Source: Actinobacteria bacterium UBA2286 | GTDB taxonomy: Bacteria > Actinomycetota > Coriobacteriia > Anaerosomatales > Anaerosomataceae | Assembly: GCA_002345925.1 (NCBI GenBank) | Contig: DDWM01000050.1 | Span: forward strand, 1-27,114 | Length of the DNA: 27,114 nucleotides | Reading direction: 5' to 3' | Shown here: positions 1 through 6,733 of the stretch, piece after piece | Layout of the letters: every line of letters starts with the position of its first letter | Numbering within the stretch: position 1 is the stretch's first letter | Made by a program: the position numbers and the translations under genes | Notes under the pieces: generated by a model | Told to the model about the DNA's origin: nothing | The model's database searches: none | Seen by the model: the letters and a program-made list of their open reading frames with translations, nothing else

Positions 1-657
1 CCGGTCATGGCCAAGTGCCGCATCGGGCATTTCGTCGAGGCGCAGATACTGCAGTCCCTCGGCGTTGACTACATCGATGAATCCGAGGTGCTCACTCCCG
101 CTGACGAAGAGCATCACGTGAACAAGTGGGATTACTCAGTGCCCTTCGTTTGTGGCTGCCGCAACCTCGGTGAGGCGCTTCGCCGCATCGCCGAAGGTGC
201 AGCGATGGTTCGCACCAAGGGTGAGCCCGGTACCGGTAACGTAGTCGAGGCCGTTCGTCACATCCGCACGGTTCACGATGAGATCGCATGGCTCAAGGGC
301 CTTCGCCCAGAGCAGCTTTTCACGGCGGCCAAGGACCTTCAGGCTCCGTACGATCTGGTGAAGTGGATTGCCGAGAACGGCAAGCTTCCGGTTGTGAACT
401 TCTCGGCTGGCGGTATTGCCACGCCTGCTGACGCCGCGCTCATGATGCAGCTTGGTTGCGACGGCGTGTTCGTTGGCAGTGGAATCTTCAAGAGCGGCGA
501 TCCATCCAAGCGCGCGAAGGCGATCGTTGAGGCGACAACGCATTTCGAGGACGCTGATATCCTGGCCCGCGTTTCACGCGATCTTGGCGAAGCGATGGTC
601 GGCATCAACATCTCGGATATTCCTGACGCGGAGCGCATGCAGGAGCGGGGCTGGTAG
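1..657 (+). CDS. pdxS: Pyridoxal 5'-phosphate synthase subunit PdxS, 5' end cut off by the window
   Basis: PdxS builds pyridoxal 5'-phosphate from ribose 5-phosphate, glyceraldehyde 3-phosphate and ammonia supplied by PdxT, in a cytosolic PdxS12-PdxT12 complex. The reading frame is open from base 1; the ATG at position 7 is internal, because the protein reads PVMAKCRIGHFVEAQ, a mid-protein stretch of the family. About 218 residues of the usual ~290-300 are present. Visible family signatures are RTKGEPGTGN, which carries the second catalytic lysine, and the phosphate-binding region NFSAGGIATPADAA followed by GVFVGSGIFKS. The first catalytic lysine would lie upstream of the window. The stop codon is one base before the pdxT start, so the two subunits are probably translated together. 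Identification is very secure. Confidence 0.97.
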   Translation, partial: PVMAKCRIGHFVEAQILQSLGVDYIDESEVLTPADEEHHVNKWDYSVPFVCGCRNLGEALRRIAEGAAMVRTKGEPGTGNVVEAVRHIRTVHDEIAWLKGLRPEQLFTAAKDLQAPYDLVKWIAENGKLPVVNFSAGGIATPADAALMMQLGCDGVFVGSGIFKSGDPSKRAKAIVEATTHFEDADILARVSRDLGEAMVGINISDIPDAERMQERGW

Positions 658-658
658 G

Positions 659-1237
659 GTGAGAATCGGCGTTCTGGCCCTTCAGGGGGCGTTCAGGGAG
701 CACATCGTGACGCTTGAGGCGCTCGGCGCGTCAGGTGTTGCGGTCAGGCTGCCCGAGCAGCTGGGAGATATATCTGGTCTGATCGTCCCCGGTGGAGAGT
801 CCTCGGCCATTGGGAAGCTGATGCGGGCGTACGGCTTCTACGATGCGATTCGTCAGCAGCATGACGCGGGTATGGCCGTCTGGGGCACGTGTGCCGGGGC
901 CATACTCATGGCCACTGAAGTGCTTGACGCGCTGCCGGACCAGGAGTCCCTCGGCCTGATGGACGTGGCGATCAGGCGAAACGCGTATGGACGGCAGGTT
1001 GACTCCTTCGAGGCGGATCTTGATGTCCGTAATCTCGGTGATGGCACCTTCAGGGGTGTATTCATCCGCGCACCGTGGATCGAGTCAGTCGGCGACTCCG
1101 TTGAGGTTCTTGCCCAACACGACGGCCACATCGTCGCCGCCCGCCAGGGTGACCTTATGGCTACGACGTTTCATCCGGAACTGACAGGCGATCCTCGCAT
1201 TCATCGATTCTTCCTAGATTCGGTGGTCGGGGCGTAA
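659..1237 (+). CDS. pdxT: Pyridoxal 5'-phosphate synthase glutaminase subunit PdxT
   Basis: PdxT hydrolyses glutamine and channels the ammonia to PdxS. The start chosen is GTG at 659, one base after the pdxS stop. The same frame is open further upstream, but only this start gives the family N-terminus MRIGVLALQGAFREH and the usual length (192 residues). The class I glutaminase triad is visible: Cys78 in the nucleophile elbow WGTCAG, and His172 with Glu174 in FHPEL. The oxyanion loop VPGGESSAIGKL is also present. An SD for this start would lie inside the pdxS 3' end (GGAGCGGGG), consistent with translational coupling. The neighbour and the complete active site leave little doubt. Confidence 0.97.
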   Translation: MRIGVLALQGAFREHIVTLEALGASGVAVRLPEQLGDISGLIVPGGESSAIGKLMRAYGFYDAIRQQHDAGMAVWGTCAGAILMATEVLDALPDQESLGLMDVAIRRNAYGRQVDSFEADLDVRNLGDGTFRGVFIRAPWIESVGDSVEVLAQHDGHIVAARQGDLMATTFHPELTGDPRIHRFFLDSVVGA

Positions 1238-1259
1238 AGCAGCGGCAAAGGGAGCCAGT

Positions 1260-2012
1260 ATGTCTGGACATTCAAAGTGGGCTACCACGAAACACCGCAA
1301 GGCTGCGCAAGACAAGAAGCGCAGCGCGATGTTCTCCAAGCTCTCGCGCATCGTTTACGTTGCGGCCAAGACCGGCGGACCGGATCCTGCTAACAACGCC
1401 TCACTCGCTGCGGCGATGGACAAGGCCAGATCGTACAGCCTTCCGAAAGACAAGATCGACGCTGCGATCAAGAAGGCAGCTGGCGCTGGCGAGGGCGAGC
1501 AGTACGAAGAGATCGTATACGAAGGTTATGGCTCCAGCGGCGTGGCGATCTACATCGAGGCGCTGACCGACAACCGCAATCGCACCGCAGCGGACGTTCG
1601 CTCGGCGTTCACCCGCGCGGGCGGCAACCTGGCCGCAACCGGTGCCGTCGCATTCCAGTTCGTTCGCAACGGCGAGATCCTCGTAGACAAAGCCGATGCC
1701 CCCGATGAAGAAGAGCTGATGATGCTTGTCGCTGACGCCGGGGGCGACGATATCGAAGACACCGATGAGGACTTCGTTATCGTCACGGGTGCGTCAGATA
1801 TGAACAAAGTGAAGGACGCGCTCGTCGCGGCCGGGGTAACGGTCAAAGGCGCCGAGCTCACGATGCGCGCTCTCACACCGGTGGCGGTGACGGCAGAGAC
1901 CGCCAAGAAGGTCATGCGCCTCGTTGATGTGCTTGAGGACAATGACGACGTCCAAGAGGTCTATCACAACATGGAGATGACTGAGGAGATCGTGGCGGCT
2001 CTCGACGCGTAG
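1260..2012 (+). CDS. yebC: YebC/PmpR-family protein (TACO1 family)
   Basis: This is a 250-residue cytosolic protein of the YebC/TACO1 family. Family members have been described as transcriptional regulators and, more recently, as factors that help ribosomes through difficult proline-rich stretches. The N-terminus MSGHSKWATTKHRKAAQDKKR is the family hallmark, and the length is standard. The acidic middle section (DEEELMMLVADAGGDDIEDTDEDF) and the C-terminal VLEDNDDVQEVYHNME are also typical. The ATG at 1260 is preceded by AAAGGGAG at good spacing. It lies 22 bp after pdxT and upstream of ruvC, the usual yebC-ruvCAB linkage. Which of the two reported roles applies here cannot be told from sequence. 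Confidence 0.95.
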   Translation: MSGHSKWATTKHRKAAQDKKRSAMFSKLSRIVYVAAKTGGPDPANNASLAAAMDKARSYSLPKDKIDAAIKKAAGAGEGEQYEEIVYEGYGSSGVAIYIEALTDNRNRTAADVRSAFTRAGGNLAATGAVAFQFVRNGEILVDKADAPDEEELMMLVADAGGDDIEDTDEDFVIVTGASDMNKVKDALVAAGVTVKGAELTMRALTPVAVTAETAKKVMRLVDVLEDNDDVQEVYHNMEMTEEIVAALDA

Positions 2013-2016
2013 TTCC

Positions 2017-2045
2017 TTCACCTTGTCAGTACGTGGTGCTATCCT
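2017..2045 (+). promoter_or_regulatory. Putative SigA-type promoter for ruvCAB
   Basis: In the gap after yebC there is TTCACC (2017-2022), a 17-bp spacer, and TATCCT (2040-2045) preceded by TG plus one base, an extended -10. The expected start of transcription, about 7 nt after the -10, falls at the ATG at 2052. That ATG is in frame with ruvC. This is a consensus-based guess with no experimental support. Confidence 0.4.
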
Positions 2046-2084
2046 GAACATATGTTCGATTCACCACGTGGGGAGAGGGAGCGC

Positions 2085-2576
2085 GTGATCATCCTCGGCA
2101 TCGATCCAGGTCTCGCAAATACGGGGTGGGGCGTCATCGAGACGTCTGGCTCTCGCTTCCGTTGCGTGGCGTATGGATGCATCACGACTGAGGGCACTAT
2201 GCCGCTTCCCGAGAGGCTCGCTCGTATCCACGAATCGCTGTGCGGCGTCGTTGAGCGCTACCGGCCCGTTGAGGCATCAGTGGAGAGCGTGTACTTCTCC
2301 AACAACGCCAAGACGGCATTTGCGACCGGGCAGGCGCGTGGCGTTGCGATCCTTGCGGCCAAGGGTATCCCGGTCGGGGAGTATGGCCCCGGGGAGATCA
2401 AACTCGCGGTCGTAGGTGCTGGTGACGCTGATAAGCACCAGGTGCAGTACATGGTGCGAATCGTTCTCGGCCTGAAAGATGAGCCCAAGCCCGACCATGC
2501 TGCAGATGCTCTTGCTGCTGCGATCTGCCATGCGAATGCGCGCACCGGTGCTGCGCTTGCGAGGGCGGCGCTGTGA
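2085..2576 (+). CDS. ruvC: Holliday junction endodeoxyribonuclease RuvC
   Basis: RuvC cuts Holliday junctions symmetrically as a dimer, working with RuvAB. The start chosen is GTG at 2085, preceded by GGGAGAGGG at about 5 nt. It gives MIILGIDPG at the N-terminus, as in the family, and a 163-residue protein. An in-frame ATG at 2052 would add 11 residues; it lacks an SD but fits a leaderless start. Catalytic residues can be seen: Asp7 in GIDPG, Glu67 in SVESVYF, and His138 with Asp141 in PDHAADALA. The His in place of the first Asp of the last motif is, from memory, also found in Thermus RuvC. The stop overlaps the ruvA start (GTGA). Confidence 0.96.
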   Translation: MIILGIDPGLANTGWGVIETSGSRFRCVAYGCITTEGTMPLPERLARIHESLCGVVERYRPVEASVESVYFSNNAKTAFATGQARGVAILAAKGIPVGEYGPGEIKLAVVGAGDADKHQVQYMVRIVLGLKDEPKPDHAADALAAAICHANARTGAALARAAL

Positions 2577-3160
2577 TAGATTTCGTGACCGGTCGCATAG
2601 CCGAAAAGGGCTCAGGCCACGTGGTCCTCGACGTGGGCGGCATTGGTCTGCATATCGCAATGTCCACGGGCTCACTCGCCTCGCTCCCGGCTGAGAACGA
2701 CTCCGTGACGGTCAGGACACATCTACAGGTGCGTGAGGATGAACTCTCGCTGTATGGCTTTGAGAGTTCAGACGAGAAGACGCTCTTCGAGAAGCTCATA
2801 ACTGTGAGCGGAATCGGTCCCAGAGTCGCCCTCTCGGCCCTTTCGTCGTTCCGCCCTTCGGCGTTCGCAGAAGCGGTGGCACATGAGGATGTCGCGCTCT
2901 TGAGCTCCATTCCGGGCGTTGGCAAGAAGACCGCCCAGAGGGTCATCATTGAACTCAAGGACAAACTCGGTGTACCCGATCTGACATCCGGCGGCGCTCG
3001 CGCCGGAGCCAGTGTCCATGCCGAGGCCCGCGACGCACTGCTCAGCATGGGTTTCTCGGCAGGCGAGGTCGCAACGGCGCTCGACAAGTACGAAGGTGCT
3101 CCGGATGACAGCCAGTCACTGTTGCGGCATGCACTTCGCCGCCTCGGGGGCGGTGTGTGA
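2573..3160 (+). CDS. ruvA: Holliday junction branch migration protein RuvA
   Basis: RuvA is the DNA-binding tetramer that grips the four-way junction and loads the RuvB motors. The 195-residue product begins at GTG 2573, overlapping the ruvC stop by 4 nt, so coupling is likely. Domain order is standard: an N-terminal OB-fold (MIDFVTGRIAEKG to about residue 65), then two helix-hairpin-helix motifs visible as TVSGIGPRVALSAL and SSIPGVGKKTAQRVIIELKD. A short linker follows, and a C-terminal three-helix RuvB-binding domain (about 145-195, with LLSMGFSAGEVATAL). Nothing is missing. Confidence 0.97.
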   Translation: MIDFVTGRIAEKGSGHVVLDVGGIGLHIAMSTGSLASLPAENDSVTVRTHLQVREDELSLYGFESSDEKTLFEKLITVSGIGPRVALSALSSFRPSAFAEAVAHEDVALLSSIPGVGKKTAQRVIIELKDKLGVPDLTSGGARAGASVHAEARDALLSMGFSAGEVATALDKYEGAPDDSQSLLRHALRRLGGGV

Positions 3161-4224
3161 TGAGTACGGTATGGGAAGACGATCAGTGGTCATCGCCGGA
3201 AGCGGAGCGGTTGGTATCGGCAGAGCATACCGAGGACGACCTAGAGATCGATCGAAACCTCCGCCCGAAGCGCCTGCAGGATTACCTGGGTCAGACACGC
3301 GTGAAAGAGAACCTGAGCGTGCTCATCGAGGCAACTCGCGCACGCGACGAACCACTCGACCACATACTGCTCTCGGGGCCCCCGGGGCTGGGGAAGACGA
3401 CGCTCGCGGGCGTAGTGGCAGCTGAACTCGATGTTCAGCTGAAGACCACAAGCGGACCTGCGATCGAGAGGGCGGGCGACCTTGCTGCGATTCTCACCAA
3501 CCTTGAGGAGCGCGACGTCCTCTTCATCGATGAGATTCATCGCCTCAATCGTGCGGTGGAGGAGGTCCTATATCCAGCGATGGAGGACTTCGCGCTCGAT
3601 ATCATCATCGGCAAGGGCCCGGCTGCGCGGTCACTGAGACTGGACTTGCCTCGGTTCACTTTGATTGGCGCCACGACGCGCACGGGGCTGCTCACCGGTC
3701 CACTTCGCGATCGGTTCGGCATGGCGTTCCGGCTGGACTACTACACACCGCTAGAACTCTCAGACATCGTTCGTCGCTCGGCGAGCATCCTGTCCGTGCC
3801 GATAACGGACGATGGCGCCAATGAGATTTCAAGGCGTTCGCGAGGGACTCCACGTCTGGCCAACCGCCTACTCAAGCGTGTGCGCGACTACGCACAGGTG
3901 CGACATGACGGACAGATCACCGAGGATATCGCCGCCGAGGCCCTCGCATTCTTCGAGGTCGACCATGTTGGCCTGGATCGCATGGACATCTCGATCCTGG
4001 AGACGCTTACGACCAAGTTCGGCGGGAGAGCGGTCGGTCTGAACACTCTTGCAGCAGCTGTGAGCGAGGAGACCGACACACTCGAGGATGTGTACGAGCC
4101 GTATCTGCTTCAACTCGGATTCATCGTCCGCACCCCGAAAGGTCGCCAGGCGACCGCACGCGCATATCAGCACCTGGGGCTGCGTCCTCCTGCGGGCGAG
4201 CCAGGCCAGGAAAGCCTGCTGTAG
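3160..4224 (+). CDS. ruvB: Holliday junction branch migration ATPase RuvB
   Basis: RuvB is the hexameric AAA+ motor that drives branch migration on RuvA-bound junctions. The ATG at 3160 shares its A with the ruvA stop (TGATG). The GTG at 3157 is an alternative that adds one Met; the upstream GGGGGCGG fits the ATG better. The product is 354 residues. Visible motifs are Walker A GPPGLGKTTLA (about 72-82), Walker B LFIDEIHRLNR, sensor 1 and arginine-finger region GATTRTGLLTGPLRDRFG, and the sensor 2 arginine in GTPRLANRLLKRVRD. The C-terminal winged-helix domain contains TLAAAVSEETDTLEDVYEPYL. It completes a compact ruvCAB operon. Confidence 0.97.
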   Translation: MSTVWEDDQWSSPEAERLVSAEHTEDDLEIDRNLRPKRLQDYLGQTRVKENLSVLIEATRARDEPLDHILLSGPPGLGKTTLAGVVAAELDVQLKTTSGPAIERAGDLAAILTNLEERDVLFIDEIHRLNRAVEEVLYPAMEDFALDIIIGKGPAARSLRLDLPRFTLIGATTRTGLLTGPLRDRFGMAFRLDYYTPLELSDIVRRSASILSVPITDDGANEISRRSRGTPRLANRLLKRVRDYAQVRHDGQITEDIAAEALAFFEVDHVGLDRMDISILETLTTKFGGRAVGLNTLAAAVSEETDTLEDVYEPYLLQLGFIVRTPKGRQATARAYQHLGLRPPAGEPGQESLL

Positions 4225-4227
4225 AGT

Positions 4228-5337
4228 ATGGAGTCCACCCGGCATCCGCGCGCGATAAGGCCGCAGCCTCTATGGGTGCGTGTAGACCAGAATCGGGTCA
4301 AACTCGCCGCATTCGTTGTGTCATTCGTGGTCGGCTCAGCATTGTTGCTCTCGCTAGCGTTCATTGGTGTGCCTGGCTCGCTGATCGGCTGGGCGCTCGA
4401 ATTCGGTGAGACAGGCGATCTTCCGGGCTATTGGCTTTGGGTCCTCAAGGTATTCCTGGGCACGTTTGCCCTCATGCTTGCACTCGGCGCGATCATCGCC
4501 GCAGTGCAGCTGGCGAATGCCGAGGACTGGGTTCGGGGCAGATTCGGCGGCAGCGATCTTGAACCTGGTACGGAAGTCGGCTTGTCTCAGACCCTCGAGG
4601 ACATGACCCTCGCGTCGGGTCTCCCCGCGGCGCCGAGGCTCATCGTCTTAGACGCCGAGAGCGTGAATGCATGTGCTATTGGACTTAGCCGAGCACGTCC
4701 GGTTATCGGGGTCACTCGGGGGCTGCTCAGCACGCTCGATGTGAACGAGCAGCGCGCGGTTCTGGCCACACTCGTCGCGCGAATTCGCAGCGGCGATATC
4801 CTCATCGGCACCGCGATGGCGGCGCTCATGGGGCCGCTGAAAGCGATTCGAGAGTCGCGAGGCTCGGCGGGCGGCATAGCTGCGGGATGCGTGGACGCCG
4901 GCTGCTCAAGTCCCGGCTGTGCGGATGAGGGTTGCGGTTGCTTGTTCGATGGCTTCGGCGATGCCGATTCTGCGGGTGGATGTCTGGCGGCAATCGGCCT
5001 GGCCATATTCGCTGCGGTCGTGGTCGCGCTCACTTATGTGGCAGTCGTCTTGGCCGCATGGCTTGTGACTGCATGGGGTCGGGCTATTCACCGGTCAGGA
5101 CACGAAAAGGCCGATGCCGAGGGAATGCTGTTGTTGAAGGATCCCTCTCCAATGCTCTCGGCGCTGCGCAAAGCTATCACTTCTTCGAATCAGATCGCGG
5201 ACGGTGACGCTTCTTATGACGGCATCTTCTACCTCTCGACGAGTGGAAAGCCTGCTGTGGAGCGTTCTGAGCGGCGGCGGTTTGACCGATTGAGAGAGGT
5301 TCTCGGTACAGACGGTCTGTCTAGCGAGCCGGTCTGA
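4228..5337 (+). CDS. HtpX/M48-like membrane protein with a degenerate zinc site and a cysteine-rich loop
   Basis: This 369-residue product has the HtpX (M48) layout: two N-terminal membrane segments (about 27-47 and 70-94), a soluble M48-like region, and a third hydrophobic segment at about 253-283. The family signature normally runs N-A-x-x-x-G, then a strand, then V-L-A-HELAH-I-x-x-x-D. Here it reads VNACAIG ... VIGVTRGLL ... AVLATLVARIRSGD, so the zinc-binding HExxH has become TLVAR (181-185). The later Glu ligand motif (normally E-x-x-A-D) is HEKADAEG (292-299). Proteolysis is therefore unlikely. Residues 221-238 hold the cysteine array CVDAGCSSPGCADEGCGC. The gene begins 3 bp after ruvB, probably in the same transcript; the SD is weak. 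It could be a scaffold, sensor or adaptor; the real function is unknown. Confidence 0.72.
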   Translation: MESTRHPRAIRPQPLWVRVDQNRVKLAAFVVSFVVGSALLLSLAFIGVPGSLIGWALEFGETGDLPGYWLWVLKVFLGTFALMLALGAIIAAVQLANAEDWVRGRFGGSDLEPGTEVGLSQTLEDMTLASGLPAAPRLIVLDAESVNACAIGLSRARPVIGVTRGLLSTLDVNEQRAVLATLVARIRSGDILIGTAMAALMGPLKAIRESRGSAGGIAAGCVDAGCSSPGCADEGCGCLFDGFGDADSAGGCLAAIGLAIFAAVVVALTYVAVVLAAWLVTAWGRAIHRSGHEKADAEGMLLLKDPSPMLSALRKAITSSNQIADGDASYDGIFYLSTSGKPAVERSERRRFDRLREVLGTDGLSSEPV

Positions 5338-5429
5338 GGGTCGCGTTCAGCGTCGCCAGAGGGGCATACTGACAGGCAGCTAGTGGTGCGATGCACCTGG
5401 GTACGCAGGCCACGTCGGGAAAGGAACGC

Positions 5430-5537
5430 ATGTTCACTCTTGAATCGATACTGGGGATGGTACTTGGCCTGCTGGTCATCGGCATCGGCACGTTTCTTGG
5501 AGTACGTTCAACGATGCGCCGCAGGGACGAGGAGTAG
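5430..5537 (+). CDS. Possible 35-residue single-span membrane miniprotein
   Basis: A short open frame starts at ATG 5430, preceded by AAAGGA with about 4 nt spacing, and ends at TAG 5535-5537. It encodes 35 residues: MFTLESILGM, a hydrophobic glycine-rich stretch (VLGLLVIGIGTFLGV, about residues 11-25), then a basic-acidic tail ending TMRRRDEE. This looks like one membrane helix with a positively charged cytoplasmic end. It lies between the M48-like gene and a strong hairpin terminator, so it would be the last gene of that transcript. No family is recognised. Its reality rests on the SD, the helix-like composition and the position. Confidence 0.5.
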   Translation: MFTLESILGMVLGLLVIGIGTFLGVRSTMRRRDEE

Positions 5538-5560
5538 CACCAGCTCCACTCGCGGCAGGA

Positions 5561-5598
5561 ATACGAGAAAGCCCCGCGGTTGCGGGGCTTTCTCGTAT
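5561..5598. terminator. Perfect 17-bp hairpin, probably a bidirectional terminator
   Basis: Bases 5561-5577 and 5582-5598 are exact reverse complements around the loop GGTT. The stem is GC-rich near the loop (GCCCCGC) and has AGAAA/TTTCT further out, giving a T-rich side in each direction. It sits between the plus-strand miniprotein gene and the 3' end of the minus-strand superoxide reductase gene, where transcription from both sides must stop. There is no long T-run outside the stem. Confidence 0.85.
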
Positions 5599-5614
5599 CA
5601 CAACGCGGACACGA

Positions 5615-5962
5615 TCAGATGGTGGCTTCCGCAGCCCATAGCCCATGAAGATTGCAGTGCTCGACTGCTCTGATGACTGTGCCCGGCTCGAGGCTGACCG
5701 CGACCGACACGATGGGAGCTGTGAGAACAGGCGACAGATCGAAGCGCGCGATTGAAGCTTCGCCAGCGTAGATTTCGATCCAGGCGATGAAGTGATCAGG
5801 CTGGTTTGGGTGCGGGACATCCCAGCCGACGGTAACCGTCACAACAGTGACGTCTCCTGAGGCGCTGAGTTCGATGTGTGGGGTGTGCTTCTTCTCAAAG
5901 TCGCCAGCGGACTCCAGGTCTGCGATGAAGTTCACGGGGCCAAGCATGGGAGATTCGGGCAT
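5615..5962 (-). CDS. Superoxide reductase, class II (neelaredoxin type)
   Basis: This enzyme reduces superoxide to hydrogen peroxide without making oxygen, a defence used by anaerobes. The 115-residue protein holds the mononuclear iron site (four His, one Cys): His26 in KKHTP, His51 and His57 in PHPNQPDHF, and Cys103 and His106 in EHCNLHGLW. The 6-residue His-His and 3-residue Cys-His spacings match the family. No CxxC rubredoxin-like domain is present, so it is the one-iron class. The catalytic Lys is Lys25. The position usually held by Glu just before it appears to be Lys24, with Glu23 one residue earlier. The start is ATG at 5962 (minus strand) with an upstream GAGGAGG. It is transcribed away from the isochorismatase gene and faces the hairpin at 5561-5598. 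Confidence 0.9.
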   Translation of the reverse strand: MPESPMLGPVNFIADLESAGDFEKKHTPHIELSASGDVTVVTVTVGWDVPHPNQPDHFIAWIEIYAGEASIARFDLSPVLTAPIVSVAVSLEPGTVIRAVEHCNLHGLWAAEATI

Positions 5963-6056
5963 GTTCGTCCTCCTCGGAAGGCGTGATTGGGCCGATTTCG
6001 TGGGTCATGCACCGTGTTACATACCCGATTACGCTCACCTGCGACGCCCGCGAGGG

Positions 6057-6062
6057 TACAAT
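6057..6062 (+). promoter_or_regulatory. Putative -10 box of the isochorismatase-family gene
   Basis: TACAAT lies in the divergent gap between the superoxide reductase and isochorismatase genes. Transcription would start near 6069, after the in-frame ATG at 6065 and before the SD (GAGGAGGAG) of the ATG at 6092. This supports 6092 as the start codon. No clear -35 is seen, only a weak TCACCT at suitable distance. Confidence 0.4.
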
Positions 6063-6091
6063 CCATGACGACTTCACTTGAGGAGGAGCGT

Positions 6092-6673
6092 ATGTCGTCT
6101 CTCAGCCCGTGGCTTGCGGATCGTGCGGATGTCGTGCTGGTCGTCGTTGATGTGCAGGAGCGTCTCGCCTCGGCGATGCCGCATCGGGACGAGGTCGTCG
6201 CAAGGATCATCACCCTTGTGCAGGCAGCTAAGGTCCTCGGAATGCCGATTCTTGTGACGCGCCAGAATCCAGTTGGGTTGGGCGATACGGTGCCAGAGGT
6301 GGCTGAGGCCCTGGGAGAGCACACGCCGATCGACAAGATGGCGTTTTGCTGCCGAGAAGACGCGGGATTCTCCGATGAGCTTGCCGGCACGTGGCGCGGC
6401 CAGGTTGTACTCGTGGGCATGGAGGCACACATCTGCATCACGCAGACCGCGCTTGCGCTTGCCGAGGATGGCTACCGGGTTCACGTTGTGGCCGACGCCT
6501 GCTGCTCGCGCCGAGACCGTGACGCTGACATCGCTTTCGATCGGATGCGCTTTGCTGGTGTGGCCGTGACAACCGCCGAGGCGCTGCTCTACGAAGCCCT
6601 TGGCCTAGCCGGAACCGATGAGTTCCGGACGGTTCTCGGTCTCGTCAAGGCGCTGGACGCGGCAACCCCGTAG
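6092..6673 (+). CDS. Isochorismatase-family cysteine hydrolase
   Basis: A 193-residue protein of the isochorismatase-like fold, closest in pattern to the ISOC1/ISOC2 and YcaC-like branch rather than to true isochorismatases. The likely catalytic triad is Asp20 (VVVDVQERL), Lys82 (PIDKMAF) and Cys115 (GMEAHICI). The C-terminal half, ALAEDGYRVHVVADACCSRR followed by RMRFAGVAVTTAEALLYEAL, is typical of that branch. The ATG at 6092 has a strong SD, GAGGAGGAG. An ATG at 6065 in the same frame would add nine residues, but it lies almost on the -10 box. The substrate cannot be read from sequence: amides, ureas or an unknown metabolite are all possible. The fhs gene follows after 60 bp and may be co-transcribed. 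Confidence 0.87.
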   Translation: MSSLSPWLADRADVVLVVVDVQERLASAMPHRDEVVARIITLVQAAKVLGMPILVTRQNPVGLGDTVPEVAEALGEHTPIDKMAFCCREDAGFSDELAGTWRGQVVLVGMEAHICITQTALALAEDGYRVHVVADACCSRRDRDADIAFDRMRFAGVAVTTAEALLYEALGLAGTDEFRTVLGLVKALDAATP

Positions 6674-6733
6674 TACCGCTCTCAACTACACCACCCGCAG
6701 CGCTTCGGCGCAGTTCTTCGATCGGAGTGACAC

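Noticed and set aside
452..658. Open frame upstream of pdxT
   Set aside because: It overlaps the well-conserved pdxS 3' half in another frame; pdxT homology starts exactly at GTG 659.
4228..5337. M48-like gene as a pseudogene
   Set aside because: The frame is intact over 369 codons with preserved membrane segments and codon use like the neighbours; loss of the active site alone does not mean decay.
5383..5673. 96-codon plus-strand frame across the gap after the M48-like gene
   Set aside because: It runs through the perfect hairpin and into the superoxide reductase, has an Arg/Trp/Cys-rich composition typical of a shadow frame, and overlaps the more credible miniprotein.
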